Source of the DNA: SAR324 cluster bacterium
GTDB lineage: Bacteria > SAR324 > NAC60-12
Direction: 5' to 3'
DNA: 52,015 nucleotides
NCBI GenBank assembly: GCA_014382365.1
Contig: JACNJW010000021.1
Coordinates: forward strand, 1-52,015
The notes beneath the pieces are model-generated. The model was not told the origin of the DNA, ran no database searches, and saw nothing but the letters and a program-made list of their open reading frames with translations. How positions within the stretch are numbered: the stretch's first letter is position 1; each line of letters begins with the position of its first letter. A program made the position numbers and the translations under genes. Shown here piece after piece: positions 37,404 to 47,220 of the stretch.

Positions 37404-38479
37404 TTGTTTCAAATATTTTTTTAAAAGCCCCACTGTTAATTATCTCACTAATTTACAAAGCCCTAGTTTTACTGCGAATCCAGGCATACAAAAAATCCTG
37501 GCTGAAAACATATCAAGCAACAGTTCCGGTAATTTCAGTCGGCAATTTAACTGTAGGCGGAACCGGAAAAACTCCTGTTGTAGATTTTCTAGTCAAGGAG
37601 TTGCAGAAACAAAATACTCGACCTGTCATTCTTACCCGCGGCTACCGGAGGAAGGGCAAAATTGAAGGGCAGCGCCTGCGCTACTGCGAAGATATCACAA
37701 TTGACCCACGTTTTTTTGGTGATGAAGCTTTTTTACTCGCACAGCGAAATCCGGAAGTTCCTGTATATGTGGGCAGTTCCCGTACTTCTACCTCAAAAAT
37801 GGCAGAAGAACTGGACCAGCCAGATGTGTTGGTATTGGATGATGCCTTTCAGCATTTAGCAATGCACCGGGATTTGAATCTGCTTTTGATTGATGCAGAG
37901 CAAGGTTTTGGCCAGCACTCACTGCTGCCGCTGGGAGTCTTGCGGGAACCGGAAAATCAGTGGATTCGTGCAGATGCAATTATTATTACCAAAGCTAATC
38001 TGGCTTCTTCAGGTGACGTTCTACAGATGCTGAAACATGACTTGAAAGTAACTTGTCCTGTTATTAAATTCAATTTTGAAGTAGAGTGTTTGTCCCGTTT
38101 GGATGAGGAAATAGAATATAACATAGTGGAATTGAAAGCAAAGCGTGTGTTCCTCAGTTCAGGTATAGCAAATCCTGCCGGCTTAAAAAGTATGGTAAAA
38201 AAATATGGTGCTGAGATCATCGCTGAAATTGAGTTTCCTGATCATCACGATTATACCTTTAAAGATGTAGAGAAAATTCTAAAAATGCAGGAGCAGCTAC
38301 AACCTGATTTAATAATAACTACTGAAAAAGATGCAGTAAAACTCAGGCAGTTTCCTGAACTGCTGCAAAAAATTTGGATCCTTAAAATCGGCGTGCATCC
38401 GGAAGATGCATGGTATGATTTTTTTGCAGAACATCTAAAGAATTTGTTAATTAAAAGAGTACCTAGTAGTATTGATTGA
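37400..38479 (+). CDS. lpxK: Tetraacyldisaccharide 4'-kinase
   Basis: This 359-aa inner-membrane-associated kinase phosphorylates the lipid A disaccharide precursor at the 4' position. An N-terminal membrane helix (about 8-27) is followed by the Walker A loop SVGNLTVGGTGKTPVV (46-61), the RGYRRKG segment (about 80-86) and VLDDAFQH (about 145-152), which is the family's Walker B-like acidic motif. The C-terminal PDHHDYTFKD and ITTEKDAVKL are standard. Length fits the family. Its ATG overlaps the secretin stop, so it is translationally coupled to it. The gene shows that the organism makes lipid A. Confidence 0.95.
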   Translation: MIVSNIFLKAPLLIISLIYKALVLLRIQAYKKSWLKTYQATVPVISVGNLTVGGTGKTPVVDFLVKELQKQNTRPVILTRGYRRKGKIEGQRLRYCEDITIDPRFFGDEAFLLAQRNPEVPVYVGSSRTSTSKMAEELDQPDVLVLDDAFQHLAMHRDLNLLLIDAEQGFGQHSLLPLGVLREPENQWIRADAIIITKANLASSGDVLQMLKHDLKVTCPVIKFNFEVECLSRLDEEIEYNIVELKAKRVFLSSGIANPAGLKSMVKKYGAEIIAEIEFPDHHDYTFKDVEKILKMQEQLQPDLIITTEKDAVKLRQFPELLQKIWILKIGVHPEDAWYDFFAEHLKNLLIKRVPSSID

Positions 38480-38529
38480 AACTTCCAAATCCAATATGAT
38501 AGCCAGCATCAAGCTACAATTTTGTTAAA

Positions 38530-39852
38530 GTGATTATTGTGAAAAAAACATTACTGAAAAATTTAAACATTATAAATCCCTGTAATGAACCGGCCTTCAT
38601 TGAAAATGCTTTTGTTGCAATAGGAGGCGAGAGTATCGAAAGTGTTGGTAAAGACAAACCGTCCGGCAGTTTTGATGTTGTGCATGATTTGCACGATAAA
38701 ATTGCTCTACCGGGCATGATTAACGCACATCATCACCTTTATTCCGCGCTGGCGGTGGGGATGCCTCTACCCAAAGGGAATCCGACTAATTTTACTGAAA
38801 TATTGCAGGAAGTCTGGTGGAAGATGGATCTTGCGCTGGATCGTGATTCAACACAGGCCTGCTTTGAATCTGGATTGCTGGACTCCCTCAAGGCCGGCAC
38901 AACAACCGTCATCGACCATCATTGCAGTCCTTCATTCATAGAAGGTTCTTTGACCTTACTGGCAGAAAGTGCCGAAAAGTTTGGGATGAATTCCAGCGTT
39001 GCTTTTGAAATTACTGACCGTAACGGTCCAGAAAAATTCGAAGCAAGTTTGCAGGAAAACATTGCTGCAGTGCAGAAATATGGAGATAATCCATATGTCC
39101 ATCCGTTGATTGGTCTGCATGCCTCATTTACTTTGTCCGATGATTCTTTGCACAAAATTCGACAGTCAGTTGAGCCCTTGAAATCCTGGGGTATTCACAT
39201 TCATGTTTCCGAAGATAAAGCTGATGAAGAAGATGCAATAAAAAAAGGCTATGCTTCTGTTTTGAAACGTCTGGAAAAATTTGACTTGTTGAATGAAAAC
39301 GCCATGATTATTCACGGACTGCACATCAGCGAAGCGGATCTTTCTTTACTCAAAAAATACAAACTTCAATTCGTTCATAATCCTTCATCAAATGCTAATA
39401 ATCGCGTCGGTATGGCACCCAATATCAATCTTGACCAACTAAGATCAGGGCTCGGTACAGACGGCATGCAGGGCAACATGCTTCGGGAAGGCAAGGAAGG
39501 AATGTTGATTCGCAGTTCACACTTAAGCGGAGGAGCAGAGAGTGCAAATTATCTCCAGCTTTTATTTGAAAACAATCCTGCAATTGCCTCAAAACTTTTC
39601 AACAAAAAACTAGGCAAAATTTTACCGGAATATCAAGCAGATTTGGCAATTTTTGATTATCATCCCAGAACACCTATTACTGAATCCACTATTTTTGGGC
39701 ATATATTCTTTGGTCTCAGCAGTCTGCCAAGTGAGGTAATGACCCGTGGGGTGTTCAGCATTCGTGATTATCAGCTGCAAAATATTTCTGAAAAAGAAAT
39801 CAAAGCCAATGCAGCCCTGCAGGCAGCAAGACTTTGGAGTCATTTGTCTTGA
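38530..39852 (+). CDS. ssnA: SsnA-like aminohydrolase
   Basis: This 440-aa amidohydrolase-superfamily protein is the first gene of the selenium-linked purine catabolic cluster. Metal ligands are visible as His67/His69 in GMINAHHHLYSA, His in IHIHVSED (about 220-227), IIHGLHIS (about 258-265) and Asp in SGLGTDGMQGN (about 307-317). The start is GTG at 38530; a second in-frame GTG at 38539 is equally possible, and neither has a clear Shine-Dalgarno sequence. Family members deaminate guanine or similar rings, but SsnA itself is not well characterised. It lies 50 bp after lpxK and 45 bp before the ygfK-like gene. Confidence 0.88.
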   Translation: MIIVKKTLLKNLNIINPCNEPAFIENAFVAIGGESIESVGKDKPSGSFDVVHDLHDKIALPGMINAHHHLYSALAVGMPLPKGNPTNFTEILQEVWWKMDLALDRDSTQACFESGLLDSLKAGTTTVIDHHCSPSFIEGSLTLLAESAEKFGMNSSVAFEITDRNGPEKFEASLQENIAAVQKYGDNPYVHPLIGLHASFTLSDDSLHKIRQSVEPLKSWGIHIHVSEDKADEEDAIKKGYASVLKRLEKFDLLNENAMIIHGLHISEADLSLLKKYKLQFVHNPSSNANNRVGMAPNINLDQLRSGLGTDGMQGNMLREGKEGMLIRSSHLSGGAESANYLQLLFENNPAIASKLFNKKLGKILPEYQADLAIFDYHPRTPITESTIFGHIFFGLSSLPSEVMTRGVFSIRDYQLQNISEKEIKANAALQAARLWSHLS

Positions 39853-39897
39853 AAAGAGTGTCAAATAACAAATTCAAACTATAACCCTGAAACTCTC

Positions 39898-41976
39898 ATG
39901 TCCGAACTTATACCACATCCTTTCGGTTCTCTGGTGAACCGCATGTTCACTGAACTGGAAACTGCAAATTCCATTTTCGATTTTCCTGCCAAGAAGTTTT
40001 TCTGCGGACAAAGCAGACGAGATTACTCGGTAAATTTTCATGCTAAAAACAGTTCTTCACCTCTTGGTCCTGCTTCAGGTCCACAAACACAAATGGCACA
40101 AAATATTGTGCTTTCATGGTTGGGTGGATGTAGAATTATGGAACTGAAAACAGTACAGATTCTCGATGAACTGGAAATTCCACGTCCGTGCATCGACATG
40201 CAGACTGTCGGCTATAATGTGGAATGGTCTCAGGAACTCCGGATTGAGCAGTCACTGCACGAATATGTGAAAGGTGCAATGCTGATTGAAATTTTGCGGG
40301 CCAGCGGAAAACTGAATTTAGCTGGTAATTTTGCTGACGTGCAGTATGACATGAGCGTCGGTTATGATCTGCAAGGTATTCAGTCTGAAAAGGTTCGCAC
40401 ATTTATAGAAGGAATGTTGGATGCATCTGCAGTGATCGAAAAGTACCGCCAACAAATTCCGGAAGAATTTCGACAATTTCGTGATTTGGATTTCCAAACT
40501 AAACTTTCCGACACCCTGACTTTAAGCACTTTTCATGGTTGTCCTCCGGAAGAAATTGAAAAGATTATTGACTATCTTTTTCGTGAACATGACTTGAACT
40601 GCATCATCAAACTCAATCCTACTTTGCTGGGAAAAGATAAGGTGCGCCACTTGTTCAACGATGTGATGGGCTACAGTGGTATTCATGTGCCTGATGAAGC
40701 CTTTGAGAATGATGCCAGCTGGGAACAGGCCCAGGGATTTGTTGAACGGCTTGGAAAAACAGCAAAGTCACTTGGTTTGAGTTTTGGAGTCAAATTCAAT
40801 AACACACTGATTGTAGAAAATCACCGGGAATTTTTTCCAGAATCAGAAAAAGTAATGTACCTTTCCGGAACGCCTTTACACGTTTTAGGTATTAATCTGG
40901 TACAGCAGTTCAGGGAACGTTTCGGCGATCAATTTCCAATTTCCTTTTCTGCCGGCATTGACAAAACTAATTTTGCTGATGCAGTGGCTCTTGGTTTAAC
41001 TCCAATCACCGTTTGCAGTGATTTACTGAAAGTCGGGGGGTACAGCCGAAGCAGTGCATACTATAAAGAGCTGAATTCTCGAATGGATAAACTTGGAGTA
41101 AATGATATTGAAAGTTATATTTTCAGAGCTTATGGAAATGCAGAACAGGCACTGGATAATATTGATTTGAAAGACGATGCTGTTTGCCGAAGAGCCTTGG
41201 AAAACGGAGTGGAAATCAGGAAAGAAGTTGGCACTGATGTTTTTGAAAAGTGGCTTTCTGAAGTTAAATTGCTGAATACTAAATCCTACCTTGAAACTGT
41301 AAACACAAACTCCCGTTACAGTCTGGAAAAAAACTCCAGTCCTCCAAAAAAAGTTGGCACAACCCTGGAATTATTCGACTGCTTAACTTGCGATAAGTGC
41401 ATTCCGGTTTGTCCAAATAACGCAAATTTTGCCTTAAAAATTCCTGCCGGAGAAACAGATGTATTGGAATTTGAGCAAATTACTTCCGGCTGGCAACTCA
41501 GCAAGCGGAGTACTTTCAAATTAGAGAAAAAATACCAAATTGCAAACTATGCAGATTTTTGTAATGAATGCGGAAATTGTGATATTTTTTGTCCGGAAGA
41601 CGGTGGTCCATATCTGCTCAAACCACGATTTTTTGGCACGAAGGAGACTTACGAGGAATTCAGCAATCGAGATGGGTTTTTTCTTGAGCAGGACATAAAA
41701 AAAGAAACTGTCTTTGCCCGTTTTGATAATCAGGAATATTGCGTTTCAGTTGAAGGTGATTTAGTCCAATACAGTGGCCCTGATTTTGACGTTCAATTTT
41801 CGAGCAGCGATCCAGAAAACACAATTTCTGGTGAAGCAAAAAGTGGTGTGAGTTTAAAAAATTATGAGATCATGCAAATGATGAGAACTGCTATTTCAGA
41901 AACAGGCAGTACCACATATCTCGAGTTAACTTTAGTTCCTTTCGTTCAAAACCCAAAACAAAATTTTTGTCATTAA
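39898..41976 (+). CDS. ygfK: YgfK-like iron-sulfur oxidoreductase, shortened (no middle FAD/NAD domain)
   Basis: This 692-aa protein resembles YgfK of E. coli, which is about 1030 aa. The N-terminal part (about 1-450) has the flavin-barrel-like segment with LSTFHGCPPEEIEK near 203-216, LNPTLLGKD near 239-247 and FSAGIDKTNFADAV near 349-362. It is followed directly by two 4Fe-4S motifs: CLTCDKCIPVC (about 495-505) and CNECGNCDIFC (about 555-565). In E. coli YgfK a GltD-like FAD/NAD(P)H domain of about 330 residues lies between barrel and ferredoxin part; I do not see it here. So it may take electrons from a separate flavoprotein or from the neighbouring molybdenum hydroxylase. It lies between ssnA and the xdhD-like gene. 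Confidence 0.8.
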   Translation: MSELIPHPFGSLVNRMFTELETANSIFDFPAKKFFCGQSRRDYSVNFHAKNSSSPLGPASGPQTQMAQNIVLSWLGGCRIMELKTVQILDELEIPRPCIDMQTVGYNVEWSQELRIEQSLHEYVKGAMLIEILRASGKLNLAGNFADVQYDMSVGYDLQGIQSEKVRTFIEGMLDASAVIEKYRQQIPEEFRQFRDLDFQTKLSDTLTLSTFHGCPPEEIEKIIDYLFREHDLNCIIKLNPTLLGKDKVRHLFNDVMGYSGIHVPDEAFENDASWEQAQGFVERLGKTAKSLGLSFGVKFNNTLIVENHREFFPESEKVMYLSGTPLHVLGINLVQQFRERFGDQFPISFSAGIDKTNFADAVALGLTPITVCSDLLKVGGYSRSSAYYKELNSRMDKLGVNDIESYIFRAYGNAEQALDNIDLKDDAVCRRALENGVEIRKEVGTDVFEKWLSEVKLLNTKSYLETVNTNSRYSLEKNSSPPKKVGTTLELFDCLTCDKCIPVCPNNANFALKIPAGETDVLEFEQITSGWQLSKRSTFKLEKKYQIANYADFCNECGNCDIFCPEDGGPYLLKPRFFGTKETYEEFSNRDGFFLEQDIKKETVFARFDNQEYCVSVEGDLVQYSGPDFDVQFSSSDPENTISGEAKSGVSLKNYEIMQMMRTAISETGSTTYLELTLVPFVQNPKQNFCH

Positions 41977-42110
41977 GAGCGGAGGAAGAAATCTTCATGA
42001 TCAGAACAGCAAAATAAATGACCTCACAGACGTTGGGGTTGAAAAAGTTATAGAAATTATTACGAGTACACAGTTTACTTATCAAGTCATCAAAACAAAA
42101 AGAGAGTATT

Positions 42111-44675
42111 ATGGAATTCAAACTAAACGGTACTACAATTAATTACGAAGGTGATCCGGAATTACTGGTAATGAATTATTTGCGGGATGTTGCAGGCCTC
42201 ATCTCACCTAAGGATGGTTGTGCCCCGGAAGGAGTTTGCGGTTGCTGCACGGTTCTGCTGAATGGAAATCCGCTGAAATCCTGCATCTCTCCAATGAGAA
42301 GAATTGAAGGCAAAGAAATCACAACAATGGAAGGGCTGGATATAGAAAAAAAAGAAACAGTGATTAATGCCTTTGCCAAAGAAGGCGGCCTGCAGTGTGG
42401 ATTTTGTACGCCGGGAATTGTGATGAAAGTCTGGCCTCTCCTAAATCAGGGATTCGTGACGGAGCAGGAAATTAACAAAGCCCTGAACAGTAATCTGTGC
42501 CGTTGCACCGGCTATAAAAAGGTAACCAAATCTTGTCTCACAGCAGCGGAAGCCTTGCGGAACAAGCAAAAAATTGAACTGCCGAAAAATAATGGAAAGG
42601 TCGGTGAACGTCTGGTGAAATACGATGCGCTCCGTTTAGCAACCGGAGAGGCACCGTATGTAGCAGACCTCAAATTTGCCGGCATGAAACACGGTGCACT
42701 GAAATTCAGTGAGCATCCACGGGCAAAGGTTTTGAAAATTGATACTTCTGATGCCGAAAAACTGGCTGGAGTTTTGCGGGTTTTCACGGCAGACGATGTT
42801 CCTGGTGAGCGCTTTACAGGCTTGATTGTTCCGGATTGGCCGTTAATGGTTAAGCCTGGTGAAACCACGCGCTACATCGGTGATGTCATCGCTGGAGTTG
42901 TTGCTGAAACAGAGAAAACCGCACGTGAAGCAGTTTCGCTGATCAAAGTGGAGTATGAGGTGCTGTCGCCTATTACTGATCCGGTTGAGGCGCTTTCCGC
43001 AAACTGTGCGCAAATTCACGAAAGTGGAAATTTGTTGTCCAACCTTGAGATTAAGCGAGGTGACAGCAAGCACGCGGAAAAAGAAAGTGCTTTTGTCACA
43101 ACAGGCACTTACAAAACACAACGCATCGAACATGCATTTTTGGAAATTGAATGCTGTCTGGCAAAACCTTCCAAAGATGGCGTTGAGGTTTTTTCTCAGA
43201 GTCAGGGAGTCTATGAAGACCGGAACAGCATCAGTAAAATTCTGGGGCTTCCTGAAGAAAAAGTCGTTGTTGTTTTGATGCCCAACGGGGGTGGGTTTGG
43301 CGGCAAAGAAGACCTGACTGTGCAGGGACACGCCGCCCTGTTTGCGCATCTTCTTCAAGTACCTGTAAGAGTCGCACTGACTCGTCCGGAATCGCTCTGC
43401 ATGCATCCCAAGCGGCATCCGATGAACATGGAAATCTCGCTTGGTTGTGACAAAAACGGCAAACTGACTTTTGTTAACGCGGACATCATCGGCGACACCG
43501 GTGCTTATGCGTCAGTCGGTATGAAAGTTTTGGAACGCGCAGCTGGACATGCCACCAGCGCATATTGCATTCCTATTGTAAATCTCCGTAGCCGTGCAGT
43601 TTACACCAATAATGTTCCGTGCGGAGCGATGCGTGGATTTGGTGTGAATCAAATCAATTTTGCGGTCGAAAGCTGTATCGACGAACTTTGCGAAAAAGGC
43701 GGTTTTGAGCGTTGGCAATTTCGTTTTGACAATGCACTCCAGCCTGGAGACCGTACTTCTACCGGACAAAAAATCACTTCCGGAATCGGCATTCAAGAGA
43801 CTTTGATGGCGGTCAAAAATATTTTTCACAAGGCCAAATATGCCGGAATTGCCTGTGGTATGAAAAATACTGGAATCGGTAACGGAGTTCCGGACGAAAG
43901 TAAAGTCCGTGTCGTGATTGAGTCGCCAACCGAAATCACCATTCATCATGGCTGGACTGAAATGGGACAAGGAGTTTTTACGATGGCAGTTCAGTTTTTG
44001 TGTGAATCTGCTGGAGTGAATCCGGATTTTGTCAAAGTCAAAGTCGATACTTCCAAAGATGCTCCAAGCGGTATGACTACTGCTTCACGCGGAACTTCGC
44101 TAATCGGCAACAGTGTCCTGGATGCCGGTAAAAAACTGAAGGCTGATCTGGACTCACACTCCCTTGAAGAATTAGTCGGCCGCGAATATGTTGGCGAATG
44201 GATTTGCGATTGGACAACGTCAATTGAGTCCGATGCTGAGGAACCGCAAACGCATTATTCTTACAGCTATGCCACTCAAGTTGTAACGCTTGATGATTCC
44301 GGAAAAGTCGAGAATGTTTATGCTGCACATGATGCTGGAAAAATCATCAACCCGACTTTGTTTGAAGGTCAACTCGAAGGTTCAGTTCACATGGGTTTGG
44401 GTTATGCACTTTCAGAAAAATTTGAAATGGAAGGAGGTTTTCCGGTCCATACAAAATACGGGAAACTGGGTATGATCCGCGCGGCTGCAACGCCGAACAT
44501 CGAAATAATCGGTATCGAAGTTCCGGATGAAAACGGCCCCTGCGGTGCAAAAGGTGTCGGCGAAATAGGCTTAGTTCCAACTGCTTCCGCTGTCGCAAAT
44601 GCTTTTTGTATTTTCAGTGGTGAGCGTCAATTTGAATTACCTTTGAAAAAAGTTACCGGAAGGTCCGGTAACTAA
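42111..44675 (+). CDS. xdhD: XdhD-like selenium-dependent molybdenum hydroxylase (fused 2Fe-2S and Mo subunits)
   Basis: This 854-aa protein fuses two parts of the xanthine dehydrogenase family. The N-terminal part (about 1-150) carries two 2Fe-2S sites: the plant-type ferredoxin cysteines in CAPEGVCGCC and LKSC (about 37-62), then QCGFCTPG (about 95-102) and LCRCTGY (about 127-133). The molybdopterin part (about 160-854) has PNGGGFGGKED near 388-398 and the catalytic Glu in CGAKGVGEIG near 814-823. There is no FAD subunit. E. coli XdhD (956 aa) has the same layout and is thought to use labile selenium. The likely role is hydroxylation of a purine ring. The TAA stop overlaps the next start as TAATG, so the carbamate kinase is coupled. 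Confidence 0.88.
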   Translation: MEFKLNGTTINYEGDPELLVMNYLRDVAGLISPKDGCAPEGVCGCCTVLLNGNPLKSCISPMRRIEGKEITTMEGLDIEKKETVINAFAKEGGLQCGFCTPGIVMKVWPLLNQGFVTEQEINKALNSNLCRCTGYKKVTKSCLTAAEALRNKQKIELPKNNGKVGERLVKYDALRLATGEAPYVADLKFAGMKHGALKFSEHPRAKVLKIDTSDAEKLAGVLRVFTADDVPGERFTGLIVPDWPLMVKPGETTRYIGDVIAGVVAETEKTAREAVSLIKVEYEVLSPITDPVEALSANCAQIHESGNLLSNLEIKRGDSKHAEKESAFVTTGTYKTQRIEHAFLEIECCLAKPSKDGVEVFSQSQGVYEDRNSISKILGLPEEKVVVVLMPNGGGFGGKEDLTVQGHAALFAHLLQVPVRVALTRPESLCMHPKRHPMNMEISLGCDKNGKLTFVNADIIGDTGAYASVGMKVLERAAGHATSAYCIPIVNLRSRAVYTNNVPCGAMRGFGVNQINFAVESCIDELCEKGGFERWQFRFDNALQPGDRTSTGQKITSGIGIQETLMAVKNIFHKAKYAGIACGMKNTGIGNGVPDESKVRVVIESPTEITIHHGWTEMGQGVFTMAVQFLCESAGVNPDFVKVKVDTSKDAPSGMTTASRGTSLIGNSVLDAGKKLKADLDSHSLEELVGREYVGEWICDWTTSIESDAEEPQTHYSYSYATQVVTLDDSGKVENVYAAHDAGKIINPTLFEGQLEGSVHMGLGYALSEKFEMEGGFPVHTKYGKLGMIRAAATPNIEIIGIEVPDENGPCGAKGVGEIGLVPTASAVANAFCIFSGERQFELPLKKVTGRSGN

Positions 44676-45796
44676 TGGCAAAAAAGAACAAGCTCATCAT
44701 CTTTGCTCTGGGCGGCAACGAAATTTCGCCGGTTGAAATTGATCCCAGAACCGGAAAATTGATTACTCCAGATCTGCCGACACAGTGGAAACGCACAGCA
44801 AAAACATGTGAAATTATTGCCGATTTTATCAAAGATAACCAGGAAAGTCATTATGTCGTGACTCACGGCAACGGACCCCAAATCGGCAATATTCTGCTGC
44901 GTTCCGAGTATTCCAGCAAATATTTGCACAAAATCCCACTTGATGTTTGCGGTGCCGATTCCCAGGGTGCACTGGGCTATATGCTGGCGCAACTCTCCAA
45001 TTCACTCCAAATGCGGGGCTTGGATATTCACACTGCAGAAATCATTACTCAAGTCATCGTTGACTCTAGAGATCCTGCTTTTGAAAATCCTGAAAAATTT
45101 ATCGGCCCGCCGCTCACTAAAGACGAAGCTTCCGGTTTAATGAAGGAATCTCCGGATTATCGTGCCAAGTTTTACAAATTGGCTGAAGATGGTGAAGATA
45201 TTTGGCGCAGAGTTGTTCCTTCACCAATCCCGACCGGTATTGTGGAAATTGATATCATTGAAGCCTGTTTTTTATCAGGAAACATACCGATTGCAGTTGG
45301 TGGCGGTGGAATTCCCGTAGTCAAAGTTACTCCAAGAATTGAATCCGGAAGTGAACCTCACAAAGAATTTTATGACTGCAACTATGGAATTTGCTACGAG
45401 CGGGAAAATACTGATCATGAAAACACAGTCTCTATTTTCAAGGGTGTGGAGGGCGTGATTGATAAAGATCTGGCCTCCAGCTTGCTGGCCGGACTCATTA
45501 TGGAACGTGCTCAAAAACGTGGGCATGATTTGGAAGTCGAGTTGGTAATCTTGACCAATGTTGACTCAGTCAAACTAAATTTTCAACAGCCAAATGAAAA
45601 AAGTTTTTCCGCACTCAGTTTAAAAGAGGCTACTGAATTGTATGAATCAGGAGCATTTCCTGCCGGTAGTATGGGGCCTAAAATAAAAGCCATGCTTGAC
45701 TTTTTAAGCAACGGCGGCAAAAAAAGCTACATCACCAAAGTTGATCTTCTCCGGCAAACTTTTGCCGGAGAAGCAGGAACAACATTCACTGCTTGA
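44675..45796 (+). CDS. arcC: Carbamate kinase (YqeA/ArcC-like, enlarged)
   Basis: This 373-aa cytosolic kinase should make ATP from carbamoyl phosphate and ADP. Amino-acid-kinase-fold motifs are FALGGNEISP (about 10-19), THGNGPQIGN (about 63-72), VGGGGIPVV (about 207-215) and GSMGPKIKAML (about 326-336). Typical ArcC is about 310 aa; the extra length lies mainly around 215-250 (TPRIESGSEPHKEFYDCNYG). It overlaps the xdhD-like stop. Together with the YgeW carbamoyltransferase downstream it forms the usual energy-harvest pair of this cluster. A role in arginine deimination is less likely because arcA and arcB are absent. Confidence 0.9.
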   Translation: MAKKNKLIIFALGGNEISPVEIDPRTGKLITPDLPTQWKRTAKTCEIIADFIKDNQESHYVVTHGNGPQIGNILLRSEYSSKYLHKIPLDVCGADSQGALGYMLAQLSNSLQMRGLDIHTAEIITQVIVDSRDPAFENPEKFIGPPLTKDEASGLMKESPDYRAKFYKLAEDGEDIWRRVVPSPIPTGIVEIDIIEACFLSGNIPIAVGGGGIPVVKVTPRIESGSEPHKEFYDCNYGICYERENTDHENTVSIFKGVEGVIDKDLASSLLAGLIMERAQKRGHDLEVELVILTNVDSVKLNFQQPNEKSFSALSLKEATELYESGAFPAGSMGPKIKAMLDFLSNGGKKSYITKVDLLRQTFAGEAGTTFTA

Positions 45797-45891
45797 ACTT
45801 GCAATTCATTAATTTTTTTGAAATAATTATATATTCTGATTGTTATTTTCACCTGTATTTACAGTTATAAAACCTTTAACAAACTACATTA

Positions 45892-47091
45892 ATGAACGAA
45901 TTTGAACAATATTTAGCCAATCTTGACAATTTAAATCCCGGCGGAGTTTCCAGTCTTTGTCAAAAAGATTTACTCTTGACCTGGGAAAATTCACCAGATG
46001 AACTGAAGAGCATTTTCAACATTGCAGATTCTTTGAAGTATCTACACAGCAACAACATTTCTGCCAAGCTTTTCGAATCGGGAATTGCAGTTTCACTGTT
46101 CCGTGATAACTCTACACGAACCCGTTTTTCTTATTCTTCTGCAGCCAATTTGCTTGGTTTGAGTGTTCAGGATTTGGATGAAGGAAAATCACAAATTGCA
46201 CATGGTGAAACCGTAAGAGAAACCGCAAATATGATTTCATTTTTGTCAGAAGCAATTGGAATTCGAGACGATATGTATCTTGGTGCCGGAAATGCTTTTA
46301 TGCGGGAAGTTGCAGATTCCCTGGATTATGGAAAAGAATCCGGAGTTTTGAATCAACGTCCGGCATTAGTTAATCTGCAGTGTGACATGGATCATCCTAC
46401 CCAAAGTATGGCGGATTTTCTGCACCTGACACACCATTTTGGATCCATCGAGAATTTACGTGGCAAAAAAATAGCCATGACCTGGGCTTATTCTCCTAGT
46501 TACGGCAAACCATTGTCTGTACCTCAGGGCATAATTGCTTTAATGGCACGTTTCGGAATGAATGTATCACTCGCTCATCCGGAAGGTTATGAACTCATTC
46601 CGGAAATAGTGGAGACTGCAGGTAAATTTGCAGCGGAAAGCGGCGGATCCTTCAGTGTCAGCAACTCAATGGACGAAGCCTTTGAAAATGCCGACATCGT
46701 TTATCCAAAAAGCTGGGCACCCTACAAAGTAATGGAACAACGTACCGGACTATTACGGGAACAGGACATGCGAGGTTTGGATGATTTGGAAAAAAGCTGT
46801 CTTGCACAAAATGCCAGACACAAAAACTGGGAGTGCACTGAAGAGAAAATGAAGCTCACCAAAAACGGTGAGGCGCTCTACATGCACTGCCTGCCTGCCG
46901 ACATCAGCAACGTATCCTGTGAGCAGGGTGAAGTTGCTGCAAGTGTTTTTGAAAAATACCGCACTGAAACATATGTCGAAGCCGGATACAAGCCCTTCAT
47001 CATTGCAGCCATGATTCTGGCCAACCGCTTTGAAAACCCAGTAGCCACGCTGGAATCTTTGATGAGCCGCGGAACAGAACGGATTCATTGA
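45892..47091 (+). CDS. ygeW: YgeW-family knotted carbamoyltransferase
   Basis: This 399-aa enzyme belongs to the aspartate/ornithine carbamoyltransferase superfamily. The carbamoyl-phosphate site is DNSTRTRFSY (about 76-85), with HPTQS (about 166-170) and the late HCLPAD motif (about 331-336). The length and DNSTRT/HCLPAD context match the knotted YgeW group, whose natural substrate is unsettled; recent work places it in anaerobic purine breakdown. It starts 95 bp after the carbamate kinase, with no clear Shine-Dalgarno sequence. Just upstream is a small palindrome (CTGTATTTACAG) that could be an operator, though evidence is thin. Confidence 0.9.
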   Translation: MNEFEQYLANLDNLNPGGVSSLCQKDLLLTWENSPDELKSIFNIADSLKYLHSNNISAKLFESGIAVSLFRDNSTRTRFSYSSAANLLGLSVQDLDEGKSQIAHGETVRETANMISFLSEAIGIRDDMYLGAGNAFMREVADSLDYGKESGVLNQRPALVNLQCDMDHPTQSMADFLHLTHHFGSIENLRGKKIAMTWAYSPSYGKPLSVPQGIIALMARFGMNVSLAHPEGYELIPEIVETAGKFAAESGGSFSVSNSMDEAFENADIVYPKSWAPYKVMEQRTGLLREQDMRGLDDLEKSCLAQNARHKNWECTEEKMKLTKNGEALYMHCLPADISNVSCEQGEVAASVFEKYRTETYVEAGYKPFIIAAMILANRFENPVATLESLMSRGTERIH

Positions 47092-47220
47092 AAAGCATAA
47101 ACTAACAAACAATACCGCCTCAAGACAATTGGTTTTGTGAAAGGTCTGGACAATTTATAGTTTAGACCTCTACAAGCACGGCAAAAATATTATCTTAAAC
47201 TTATAAATCAGGAGAAATAA

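Noticed and set aside
42016..42110. Short upstream open frames before the xdhD-like gene
   Set aside because: Six-codon or shorter frames with no sign of a regulatory leader peptide.
45850..45866. Palindrome CTGTATTTACAG upstream of ygeW as a LexA box
   Set aside because: LexA boxes need a longer CTG-N10-CAG spacing; this is CTG-N6-CAG. It could be a GntR-type site, but there is no supporting regulator.
47142..47169. AGGTCT/AGACCT inverted repeat before ygeY
   Set aside because: Only six base pairs around a 16-nt loop, with no U-run; likely chance.
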